Shown here: positions 54,500 to 64,000 of the stretch, in pieces
Position numbering within the stretch: position 1 is the first letter of the stretch
Layout of the letters: every line of letters begins with the position of its first letter
From: Halanaerobium saccharolyticum
GTDB taxonomy: Bacteria; Bacillota; Halanaerobiia; Halanaerobiales; Halanaerobiaceae
Length of the DNA: 64,000 nt
Direction: 5' to 3'
NCBI RefSeq assembly: GCF_003053565.1
Contig: NZ_QAXS01000001.1
Location: 62,001-126,000, forward strand
Position numbers and translations under genes: made by a program
Notes under the pieces: model-generated
What the model saw: the letters and a program-made list of their open reading frames with translations, nothing else
Databases searched by the model: none
Told to the model about the DNA's origin: nothing

Positions 54500-54642
54500 A
54501 AATTTAATTTAGGAAAATGTTAATTGCTTAACTTTAATTAAATTTATATCGTATATAATAAATGTTGTAAGTCAAAATGAAATTGTAAATCGAAGGCCAT
54601 AATTAAAGTTAAAAATTAATAATACCCAGGGAGTGATATATA

Positions 54643-55302
54643 ATGGCAAAGATCGATCAGGAAGAAAAAAATAAAATTAAAGAATTGTTCTCAAAAAATT
54701 TAAAAGACGATGTTAATTTACTTTTCTTTTCTCAAGAAGAGGGCTGTCAGTACTGTGCAGATACAGAAGAGATTTTATCAGAGGTTACAGCCTTAGATGA
54801 AAAAGTAGATTTTGAAAAACATTTATTAGGCAGCGAAAAAGCTGAAGAATTTGGTGTAGATAGAGCACCAGCAATTATCTTCTTAAATAATGAAGGTCAG
54901 GATAGTGGAGTTCATTTTTATGGAATTCCTTCAGGCTATGAATTTACTTCATTAATTGAAGATATTTTAGATATGTCTGACCATGAAAGAATAGACCTTT
55001 CTGAAGATATCAAAAAAGAAGTAAAAGCTATTGATTCTGATGTACTGCTGCAGGTATTTATTACACCTACCTGTCCATACTGTCCTCGTGCGGTTAGAGT
55101 TGCCCATCAGATGGCAATGCTCAACCCTAAGGTCAGAGGAGAAATGGTAGAGGCAATGGAATTTGAAGAACTGTCTTCCAGCTTCAATGTATCCGGAGTA
55201 CCAAAAACAGTTATTAACTCTGGTGCAGACGAACAGGTTGGAGCAGTACCTGCCAAAACAATTCTGAAAAAGATTCAGGATTTAGCAGTAGCAGCAAGCT
55301 AA
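54643..55302 (+). CDS. protein disulfide oxidoreductase, two glutaredoxin-like folds
   Basis: A 219-residue cytoplasmic oxidoreductase made of two thioredoxin folds, each with a CxxC: CQYC (Cys35, Cys38) and CPYC (Cys144, Cys147, in TPTCPYCPRAV). The cis-proline loop of the second fold is SGVPKTVINSG. The layout matches the PDO family of thermophiles and anaerobes, which exchange disulfides with thioredoxin reductase. It lies 95 bases before trxA, separated by a hairpin. GGGAG precedes the ATG. Confidence 0.9.
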   Translation: MAKIDQEEKNKIKELFSKNLKDDVNLLFFSQEEGCQYCADTEEILSEVTALDEKVDFEKHLLGSEKAEEFGVDRAPAIIFLNNEGQDSGVHFYGIPSGYEFTSLIEDILDMSDHERIDLSEDIKKEVKAIDSDVLLQVFITPTCPYCPRAVRVAHQMAMLNPKVRGEMVEAMEFEELSSSFNVSGVPKTVINSGADEQVGAVPAKTILKKIQDLAVAAS

Positions 55303-55328
55303 AATAAAGACTTAGTATTTTTATTCAC

Positions 55329-55368
55329 TTGTACCCGGTCCAAAACGACCGTTTTGGACCGGGTTCAA
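55329..55368. repeat. 40-bp hairpin related to the 34203 palindrome
   Basis: TTG.ACCCGGTCCAAAACG and CGTTTTGGACCGGGT.CAA form a 19-bp stem with one mismatch around a 2-base centre. It may be the terminator of the oxidoreductase gene, though no T run follows. It shares GGTCCAAAAC with the 34203 palindrome. Confidence 0.8.
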
Positions 55369-55396
55369 ATAAACACAACACAGGAGGAAATTCAAT

Positions 55397-55717
55397 ATGA
55401 GTAAACCGGTAAAAGTAACAGATGGAAACTTCAGCAGTGAAGTTTTAAGCGCAGACAAAAAAGTTTTAGTTGATTTTTGGGCAGAATGGTGTGGTCCCTG
55501 TAGAATGGTGGCACCTGTAGTAGAAGATATCGCAAACGAATATGGTGACCAGATTAAGGTTGCTAAATTAAATGTTGATGAAAATCAGTCTACTGCTTCC
55601 CGCTATGGAATCATGAGTATTCCAACTATGTTAGTAATGGAAGACGGCAAGGTAAAAGATAAGCTTGTTGGTTATATGCCAAAGGATAAACTGGTAAACA
55701 AATTGGGTCTAAAATAA
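55397..55717 (+). CDS. trxA: thioredoxin
   Basis: A 106-residue thioredoxin with the classical WCGPC active site (Cys32, Cys35) in VLVDFWAEWCGPCRM and the cis-proline in MSIPTMLVM. It is reduced by the trxB product encoded at 24019. GGAGG precedes the ATG. It is a separate small unit with a terminator directly downstream. Confidence 0.97.
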   Translation: MSKPVKVTDGNFSSEVLSADKKVLVDFWAEWCGPCRMVAPVVEDIANEYGDQIKVAKLNVDENQSTASRYGIMSIPTMLVMEDGKVKDKLVGYMPKDKLVNKLGLK

Positions 55718-55740
55718 TAAAATTTTGCTTGATTTGAAAG

Positions 55741-55780
55741 CCTCTCTTTTTATTTTATTATAAGAAGAGAGGTTTTTTAT
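55741..55780 (+). terminator. intrinsic terminator of trxA
   Basis: CCTCTCTT-loop-AAGAGAGG hairpin followed by TTTTTTAT. Confidence 0.85.
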
Positions 55781-55858
55781 ATTTTCTTGCCGATTACCCT
55801 GTAAAAGTTTAATCTTTTATGATAAAATTAAGATTGATTAAAAAAAGGAGGGTTATCA

Positions 55859-56266
55859 GTGCAGCGTTTACTAATTATACATACACCTGATGCTGATCTT
55901 AAAGATATAGCAGAGGGTATAAAAGAAGGGGCAGAATCACAGGGGTTTAGAGTTGATATCAAAAACACAAATGATGTGGGGAATGGAGTCTCCTTTTATC
56001 CCTATGACCTTATTTTAGCGGGCAGTCCGACTAAGGGGATTTTTAGAGGGAAAATAGACGAATCTTTAAGTTCATTTCTTTCTGAAGCCAAAAGAACTGT
56101 CGGTAAAGATGCTGTTGCCTATGTTAAACCTCGCTTTTTTGCAACGAATAAGGCTTTAAAAAAGGTAATGGCAGCTCTCGAATCTCAGGGCTGTATTGTC
56201 AAGAATTTCAAAGCAATTAAGAACCACCAGTCAGCAGTAGAATTTGGTAAAAATATTAAAATATAG
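55859..56266 (+). CDS. flavodoxin-like protein
   Basis: A 135-residue protein with a flavodoxin-like fold: LLIIHTPDADLKDIAEGIKEGAESQGFRVDI, then YDLILAGSPTKGIFRGKIDESLSSFL at the flavin loop. The usual T/SxTGxT phosphate loop is replaced by HTPDAD, so FMN binding is uncertain. The GTG start follows AAGGAGG. It is a single-gene unit between two terminators, near the thioredoxin genes, which fits a redox role without proving one. Confidence 0.7.
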   Translation: MQRLLIIHTPDADLKDIAEGIKEGAESQGFRVDIKNTNDVGNGVSFYPYDLILAGSPTKGIFRGKIDESLSSFLSEAKRTVGKDAVAYVKPRFFATNKALKKVMAALESQGCIVKNFKAIKNHQSAVEFGKNIKI

Positions 56267-56274
56267 AATCTAAA

Positions 56275-56307
56275 AACCGCAGTTAAAATTTGGGCTGTGG
56301 TTTTTTC
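56275..56307 (+). terminator. intrinsic terminator of the flavodoxin-like gene
   Basis: AACCGCAG-loop-CTGTGGTT hairpin followed by TTTTC. Confidence 0.8.
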
Positions 56308-56340
56308 AAATTATAAAATTTTGGAGTGAATTAATAAAGT

Positions 56341-56772
56341 ATGAGTAAAAATTGTTCTATCAAGTTAGAAAATTTACAGAAACTTACTGATGATCCTGAA
56401 AAACAAAAGATCAACAACCAGTATCAGGGAGAGTTTTATATAAAAAATGAAAAGTTATACCTGAGTTATCTTGATGATGCTGAAGGTATTGATGGCTCCC
56501 AGACAATCGTTAAAATTGATCCGGAGCGGGAGCGGGTGCTGCTTCTGCGTCAGGAACCTGCAGCTATGAAACAGGATTTTAGGGTCGGCAAAAAGCAGGA
56601 AGGTTATTTTAAGACGGCCTATGGTGAAATTAAAATGGCTGTTAAAACTAAGAGATTGGAAATGGAAATCAGTGATAATTCCGGCCTGATTAGAATTAAC
56701 TATCAGGTCTTTTTGGGTGGAGAGTTAAACGCTGAACACCATTTGAAAATAAATTATAAAATTACAAAGTAA
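56341..56772 (+). CDS. DUF1934 (YwiB-like) beta-barrel protein
   Basis: A 143-residue calycin-like protein. EGIDGSQTIVKIDPERERVLLLRQ, then GYFKTAYGEIKMAVKTKRLEMEIS and LIRINYQVFLGGELNAEHHLKINYKI, fit DUF1934, named YwiB in Bacillus, where it also lies directly upstream of argS. The function is unknown. The ATG at 56341 has only a weak ribosome-binding site (GGAGTGAA). Confidence 0.88.
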   Translation: MSKNCSIKLENLQKLTDDPEKQKINNQYQGEFYIKNEKLYLSYLDDAEGIDGSQTIVKIDPERERVLLLRQEPAAMKQDFRVGKKQEGYFKTAYGEIKMAVKTKRLEMEISDNSGLIRINYQVFLGGELNAEHHLKINYKITK

Positions 56773-56794
56773 AATTTATAGGAGGTTTTTTGTT

Positions 56795-58456
56795 TTGCAG
56801 AAAAATTTACAGGCCGCTGTGGAAGCTGAATTAATCAGTTTTCTGGTCGAAAGTGTAAAAAAAGCAATTTATGATGGAGACTTGGATTTAGAAAAGGTGC
56901 CTGAGGTTTCAATTGAGGTGCCGCGCGAAAAAGGTCACGGAGATTATGCTACTAATCTGGCCATGGTTTTAGCAGGACAGGCAGGGATGAACCCCCGCAA
57001 AATTGCCGAAATTATTGTAGAAAATTTTGAAAGTGATATTGTAGAGGATATTAATATTGCTGGCCCGGGCTTTATTAATTTTAAGCTTAAAAATGCCTGG
57101 CTCTGGAATAACCTTAAAATCATTACTAAAAGAGCAGCGGATTATGGTAAAATTGATGCCGGTAAAGGCAAAAGGGTGCAGGTGGAATTTGTTTCAGTTA
57201 ATCCGACCGGACCTTTACATGTAGGCCACAGCCGGGGAGCTGTAGTTGGAGATGTAACTGCTTCAATCATGGAAGCTGCAGGTTATGATGTGGAAAAAGA
57301 ATACTATATCAATGATGCCGGAAATCAGATGGATATTCTTGGTAAATCAACTCTCTTACGATATCGAGAAATTTTGGGTGAAGATATTGAAATGCCTGAG
57401 GATGTTTATGCCGGTGATTATATAAAAGAAATTGCTCAGGATTTATATGATGAGCACGGGGCAGAGCTAATGGAAAAAGACGAGGAGCAGCAGCTTGAAA
57501 TCTGCCGCGAATATGCCTACCAGGAAATGCTGGCAGATATTGAAGAGGATTTAGAAGAATTCGGAATCGAATTTGATAACTGGTTCAGTGAGCGAACTCT
57601 TCATCCCGATAAAATTGAGCAGGCTATTGACCTGCTGCGAGATAAGGGTTATATTTTTGAAAAAGAAGATGCTCTCTGGTTTAAATCAACTGATTTTGGA
57701 GATGATAAAGATCGAGTTATTATCAAATCAGACGGCTCACCAACCTATCTGGCAGCAGATATGGCCTATCATTTAGATAAACTGGAGCGAGGTTTTGATA
57801 AACTGATTAATGTCTGGGGAGCTGACCACCACGGCTATATTCCGCGAATGAAAGCTGTAATTGAAGCTTTTGGTTATGATAAAGATATTCTGGAAGTAAT
57901 TGTGGTCCAGATGGTGACTCTGCTTCGTAATGGTAAGAAGGTGCCGATGTCCAAAAGAGCAGGCAGTTTTGTGACTATGAAAGAGGTAAATCAGGAAGTT
58001 GGTACAGACGCAGCCCGCTACTACTATGTGATGCGGAGCACTGACAGCCACCTTGACTTTGACCTGGAGCTGGCCAAAGAAGAATCCAGCAATAACCCGG
58101 TTTATTATGTGCAGTATGCCCATGCCAGAATTCACAGTATTTTAGATAATGCTGAGCTTAAAGCAGATGCGGAAAACTTAGACTTACTGACACATGAGGC
58201 AGAGCTTGAGCTGATGAAAATGCTGGCAAAATTACCGGAAGAGATAAAAATGATTGCTGAATCGAGACAGCCTCATCACCTGACAACTTATGCCTATGAC
58301 CTTGCAACTGCTTTCCATTCATTCTATAATAACTGTCGGGTAAATACTGACAGTAAGGAACTGGCTCAGGCAAGACTTTATCTGGTAAATGCTGCCCGTC
58401 AGGTTCTCAAAAATGTTTTAACCCTGCTTGGAATTAGTGCACCGGAGCAGATGTAG
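56795..58456 (+). CDS. argS: arginyl-tRNA synthetase
   Basis: A 553-residue class I synthetase. N-terminal Add-1 domain (EVPREKGHGDYATNLAM), HIGH-like motif in VNPTGPLHVGHSRGAVVGD (about residues 137-155), the KMSKS-equivalent KVPMSKRAGSFV (about 383-394), and a C-terminal DALR anticodon-binding domain ending LLGISAPEQM. The TTG at 56795 follows GGAGG by about ten bases. It charges the tRNA-Arg(ACG) found at 17682 among others. The DUF1934-argS pair precedes pyrG and fba as in Bacillus. Confidence 0.96.
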   Translation: MQKNLQAAVEAELISFLVESVKKAIYDGDLDLEKVPEVSIEVPREKGHGDYATNLAMVLAGQAGMNPRKIAEIIVENFESDIVEDINIAGPGFINFKLKNAWLWNNLKIITKRAADYGKIDAGKGKRVQVEFVSVNPTGPLHVGHSRGAVVGDVTASIMEAAGYDVEKEYYINDAGNQMDILGKSTLLRYREILGEDIEMPEDVYAGDYIKEIAQDLYDEHGAELMEKDEEQQLEICREYAYQEMLADIEEDLEEFGIEFDNWFSERTLHPDKIEQAIDLLRDKGYIFEKEDALWFKSTDFGDDKDRVIIKSDGSPTYLAADMAYHLDKLERGFDKLINVWGADHHGYIPRMKAVIEAFGYDKDILEVIVVQMVTLLRNGKKVPMSKRAGSFVTMKEVNQEVGTDAARYYYVMRSTDSHLDFDLELAKEESSNNPVYYVQYAHARIHSILDNAELKADAENLDLLTHEAELELMKMLAKLPEEIKMIAESRQPHHLTTYAYDLATAFHSFYNNCRVNTDSKELAQARLYLVNAARQVLKNVLTLLGISAPEQM

Positions 58457-58549
58457 CTATAAATCTGTCAGTTTAGGAAAATAACTAGTAGAGTTTTAAA
58501 ATAAGGGAGATTTGCTAAAATATTTATGGTAAATCTTCTTCTTACATAA

Positions 58550-60208
<1,659 letters not shown>

Positions 60209-60227
60209 GTAATGAGGGGGAAAAAAC

Positions 60228-61001
60228 ATGGCAGGGGATTTAGTCAAATGTGACTTCGATTCTCCGGTAGCAACTGTCAGTATCAACCGGCCGGAAGTTT
60301 TAAATGCTTATAATGAAGAACTATTAGACCAGCTGCAAAAGACGCTAGAAAAACTTTTTGCAGCTGAGGAAGCAGCAGCGGTAATTTTAACTTCAGAAGG
60401 CAGCAGAGCTTTTTCGGTCGGCGGAGATATTGATTATCTGGAAAAATTGAACTTTGAGCAGGCAAAGAAGCTTTCCCAAAAAGGACAGCAGCTCTGCAGT
60501 TTAATCGAGGAAGCTGATCCGGTCGTCATAGCAGCAATCGATGGTTATGCCCTTGGTGGTGGGATGGAGATCAGCTTAGCCTGTGATATTCGGCTTGCTT
60601 CAACCCGCTCCCGTTTTGGTCAGCCGGAAGTTAAACTGGGGATTATTCCTGCTTTTGGAGGAACCCAGAGGCTGCCGCGTCTGATCGGTGAGGCAGAAGC
60701 AAAAGAATTATTATATACAGGTGATATTATTGATGCAGCTTTAGCTTATGAGCTGGGCTTGATTAATAAAGTTGTTACTCCCCGCAGCCTGCTTTCTGAG
60801 GCCAGAGAACTGGCTTTGGAAATCACAGAGCGCTCAACTCAGGCTGTCAAAATGATCAAAAAAGCTGTAAATAAGAAGTATCTGGAAGCTTCTAAAGCCG
60901 GTTATGAATATGAAAGTGAAGCATTTGCTGAATGTTTTAAAACTGAAGAGCACAGAGTTCGGATTAAAGAAATTAAGCGAATTGTTAAAGAGGATAATTA
61001 G
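60228..61001 (+). CDS. enoyl-CoA hydratase/isomerase family protein
   Basis: A 257-residue crotonase-fold enzyme. The oxyanion-hole segments are AFSVGGDIDYLEKL (about residues 62-75) and DGYALGGGMEISLACDIRLAS (about 105-125), then FGQPEVKLGIIPAFGGTQRLPRLIG with the catalytic Glu positions. It probably hydrates short-chain enoyl-CoA, but family members have several activities and no other fatty-acid or butyrate genes are adjacent. GAGGGGG precedes the ATG. It is likely co-transcribed with pyrG. Confidence 0.9.
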   Translation: MAGDLVKCDFDSPVATVSINRPEVLNAYNEELLDQLQKTLEKLFAAEEAAAVILTSEGSRAFSVGGDIDYLEKLNFEQAKKLSQKGQQLCSLIEEADPVVIAAIDGYALGGGMEISLACDIRLASTRSRFGQPEVKLGIIPAFGGTQRLPRLIGEAEAKELLYTGDIIDAALAYELGLINKVVTPRSLLSEARELALEITERSTQAVKMIKKAVNKKYLEASKAGYEYESEAFAECFKTEEHRVRIKEIKRIVKEDN

Positions 61002-61120
61002 CAGTATTCTAAGCCTTAACCTAATTTTTGAGATTCAAAAAAGGATTTTCACAATCAATGAAGAATAATTAGGTTAAGGAGGTGAAGACCTGGCCTCAAG
61101 TTTACAGGCCGGGATATATA

Positions 61121-61753
61121 ATGTTAATCAATCTTTCAACAACAATTGCTTTAAGCTGTCCTGCCTGTGGTCGTCTGGAAAAGGAAAAGGTAAATATCTT
61201 TGAACTGCCGGTGGGAGAACTAAAGCAGTTAAGCTGCAGCTGTGGAGCGGAAAAGGCTGCCCTGCTGAGAAAAGAAAATTCTCAGGTGCAGATCAATTAT
61301 TTCTGTCTGCACTGTGATAAGGCACATAAGGAGATATTTTCTGCCCAGGATTTCTGGCATTCAAATTATCTACAACCTCTTTCCTGCAGGGATACGGGTC
61401 TGAACCCGGGATTTTTTGGACCTCCAGCTCTGGTTAATGACGAAATAAAAAAGGAAAAGCAGGATCTGGAGTTAATGGCAGCAGAACTCGGTTTTGATGA
61501 TTTTAAAAACCCTGAGATTATGCTGCAGGCGCTTGATATTATTCATGACATTGCTGCTGAGGGAGCTCTAAGCTGTGAATGCGGCAGTGATGATATAAAT
61601 ATAGAACTATTTTCTGATAAAATTCAACTAATTTGTAACAACTGCGGCTCGCGTTTAAATATAGAAGCTGTTGATAAAGAAGATTTAAAAAATCTGCGAC
61701 AGCTAAACAGCGTGCAGCTGCATTCTATTCAGGGAAAACCAAATAATTTTTAA
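61121..61753 (+). CDS. zinc-ribbon hypothetical protein
   Basis: A protein of about 210 residues with three cysteine groups: ALSCPACGRL near the start, LSCSCGAEK and INYFCLHCDK in the first 70 residues, and LSCECGSDD with LICNNCGSRL near the C-terminus. These look like two or three zinc ribbons around a helical centre. The family is not recognised. The start is uncertain: AAGGAGGTG at 61076-61084 would suit a start near 61090, but in this frame only GTG 61082 or ATG 61121 exist. It lies 39 bases before fba. Confidence 0.75.
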   Translation: MLINLSTTIALSCPACGRLEKEKVNIFELPVGELKQLSCSCGAEKAALLRKENSQVQINYFCLHCDKAHKEIFSAQDFWHSNYLQPLSCRDTGLNPGFFGPPALVNDEIKKEKQDLELMAAELGFDDFKNPEIMLQALDIIHDIAAEGALSCECGSDDINIELFSDKIQLICNNCGSRLNIEAVDKEDLKNLRQLNSVQLHSIQGKPNNF

Positions 61754-61768
61754 AAGACCCTGGATTAA

Positions 61769-62650
<882 letters not shown>

Positions 62651-62663
62651 GTTAAGTTATAGG

Positions 62664-62706
62664 TACCGGGTACTTGTAAAATTTTTCCACAAGTATCCGG
62701 TTTTCT
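62664..62706 (+). terminator. intrinsic terminator of fba
   Basis: ACCGGGTACTTGT pairs with ACAAGTATCCGGT around a short AT loop and is followed by TTTC. The same left arm recurs 60 bases on. Confidence 0.85.
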
Positions 62707-62722
62707 ATTTTAAACTATTATT

Positions 62723-62795
62723 AGTACCGGGTACTTGTAAAATATTTCCATATAACAATTATGAGTTTGAAGTATTTTATCAGTATCCGTGTTGA
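62723..62795. repeat. partial duplicate of the fba terminator arm
   Basis: TACCGGGTACTTGTAAAAT recurs at about 62724, a direct repeat of 62664, but its right arm is degenerate (CAGTATCCGTG near 62780). It lies in the leader of the antiporter gene. Confidence 0.6.
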
Positions 62796-62813
62796 AAGAT
62801 GAGGAGGGTTTAT

Positions 62814-63833
62814 TTGACACAGCTTTGGTTAGAATTTATTTTAATGGCAGTTTTTATTATAATTTCAGGAACTTATTTATCAAGATTTGGCGATATAATT
62901 GCTGATAAAAGTGGACTGGGTCAGGCTTTTATTGGTGGTATCTTGATTGCAATGGCAACTTCTTTACCGGAACTGGTAACCAGTATCAGTTCGGCTCTTG
63001 TTGGAGCGCCGGATATTGCAGTCGGTAATGCTTTTGGGAGTAATACTTTTAACCTTGTTATTTTAGCCTTTGCTGATCTGCTGCAGGGCAAAGGTCCACT
63101 ACTACTTCGAGTTAACTACAGCCACATTCTTTCCGGTCTGGTAGGTGTTTTACTTTCAGCCCTGGTAGTCTTCAGCCTAATTTTATCTCATTTTATGAAC
63201 TTTAATTTAAGTATTTTTGGAGTTGGAGTAGATAGTATCATTCTGCTGCTTACTTATCTTGTAAGTGTGCGGATGATTTACCGTTATGATAAGAAAAATC
63301 CTCTTGATCCCGATGATCCAGTCAAGGAAGAGGATCCAAATCCAGATTACACTCTAAATAAGGCTCTGATGGGCTTTGCTCTCTGTGCAGTTGTAATTGT
63401 TTTTAGCGGCTATCGTTTAACTATTACTGCTGATCAGATATCAATGTTGACCGGAATCGATCAAAGTTTTATTGGTTCAATAATGGTGGCAGCGGCAACT
63501 TCACTGCCGGAACTCGTGGCAACTATTTCTGCTATTAAGATCGGTGCCTATAATATGGCAGTCGGAAATGTCTTCGGCAGCAATATTTTCAATATGACAG
63601 TTATTTTCTTTGCCGATGTTTTTTACCGGCAGGGAGTTTTATTAGAAGATGCCCGCATAGTACATATTTTAACTGCAACGGTAGGTATTGTGATGGCAAC
63701 AATAATTTTAATTGGTTTGTTTTATCGCTCACGCCGCTCGTTTATGTGGATGGGCTGGGATGCGATTGCAGCCACAGTAGTTTATTTTGCAGGAGTTTAT
63801 CTGCTTTTTCAGTTAGGATTGAACGTAATTTAA
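62814..63833 (+). CDS. calcium/sodium antiporter, CaCA family
   Basis: A 339-residue exchanger with ten membrane helices in two inverted halves. Each half has an alpha repeat: GGILIAMATSLPELVTSISSALVG..GNAFGSNTFNLVIL and GSIMVAAATSLPELVATISAIKIG..GNVFGSNIFNMTVI. A hydrophilic loop (KKNPLDPDDPVKEEDPNPD) separates the halves. The protein probably expels Ca2+ in exchange for Na+ or H+. The TTG at 62814 is six bases after GAGGAGG; the ATG at 62799 overlaps that site. It fits a high-sodium environment. Confidence 0.93.
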   Translation: MTQLWLEFILMAVFIIISGTYLSRFGDIIADKSGLGQAFIGGILIAMATSLPELVTSISSALVGAPDIAVGNAFGSNTFNLVILAFADLLQGKGPLLLRVNYSHILSGLVGVLLSALVVFSLILSHFMNFNLSIFGVGVDSIILLLTYLVSVRMIYRYDKKNPLDPDDPVKEEDPNPDYTLNKALMGFALCAVVIVFSGYRLTITADQISMLTGIDQSFIGSIMVAAATSLPELVATISAIKIGAYNMAVGNVFGSNIFNMTVIFFADVFYRQGVLLEDARIVHILTATVGIVMATIILIGLFYRSRRSFMWMGWDAIAATVVYFAGVYLLFQLGLNVI

Positions 63834-64000
63834 TTTCAAATTTTTGTTATTGACTTAAATATTTTGTCTGCAAACCCTAGTCTCGTTCCAAATTTAATTA
63901 CAAGAAAAAGTAGAATTCTTATTAGAGTTAAAACTGACTTCCTTCTTAATCGGCACATCCTGTGCCGCAGTCAGCTCAGAACCTCGTGTTCTTCGGTCGG
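63834..64000. other. gene-free end of the window with a GC-rich hairpin
   Basis: CGGCACA-TCC-TGTGCCG (63951-63967) is a perfect 7-bp hairpin, extended by CTGAC/GTCAG outside. No ORF or promoter is convincing. It could be a terminator on either strand or the edge of a repeat that continues beyond the window. Confidence 0.4.

Overview
The window looks like part of the chromosome of a low-GC, anaerobic, salt-adapted Firmicute, most probably of the order Halanaerobiales. This is an inference from three things: Bacillus/Clostridium-type gene order, very acidic housekeeping proteins with frequent TTG starts, and Gram-positive regulatory devices (two T-boxes, Rex, NiaR, a long Alu-containing SRP RNA). 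No 16S gene is present to confirm it. Nearly all genes lie on the + strand; rpsD is the only clear - strand gene.

Region 1 (1-17.4 kb) is an accessory island, visibly more AT-rich than the rest, especially before 8.5 kb. It holds a gene cut by the window edge, an IS3-family element, a four-helix membrane protein, a PD-(D/E)XK nuclease, an OLD-type ATPase-TOPRIM protein, small unknown genes, a complete type I restriction-modification locus (hsdM-hsdS-hsdR) and a DEAH helicase with a small overlapping partner. Between the single genes of the 3.2-8.5 kb part lie three clear and one or two weaker copies of a diverged, foldable intergenic element with conserved 5' and 3' boxes. The one-gene/one-element layout resembles a gene-cassette array and is the least explained structure here.

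Region 2 (17.6-34.2 kb) is core information processing in an order close to that of Bacillus: tRNA-Arg(ACG), tadA, two tRNA-Ser genes, SRP RNA, dnaX, ybaB/ebfC, recR, then guaB, trxB, and tmk-darA-holB-ricT-yabA-trmN6-rsmI-metG-rex-yycJ-rlmH. TadA makes the inosine needed by the tRNA-Arg beside it.

Region 3 (34.2-39.7 kb) has a short-chain dehydrogenase, rpsD with a candidate leader hairpin, a methyltransferase, a secreted protein, and a NiaR repressor next to a DUF997/sodium-solute symporter pair. The niaR and transporter promoters share a 12-bp candidate operator.

Region 4 (39.7-48.4 kb) is aromatic amino acid synthesis: a T-box with Phe codon UUC before pheA, and a second T-box with Tyr codon UAC and a very short Stem I before aroF1-tyrA-aroA-hisC-aroF2, followed by aroC. 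Copies of an inverted repeat, also found between recR and guaB, sit between each T-box terminator and its first gene.

Region 5 (48.5-64 kb) has two tandem SurA_N-like exported proteins with PhoB-box-like direct repeats in their promoters, an OmpR/PhoB-type two-component pair, an M18 aminopeptidase, two thioredoxin-fold proteins, a flavodoxin-like protein, DUF1934-argS, pyrG, a crotonase, a zinc-ribbon protein, class II aldolase and a cation/Ca2+ antiporter. Several intergenic palindromes, two of them sharing a GGTCCAAAAC core, act as terminators or repeats.
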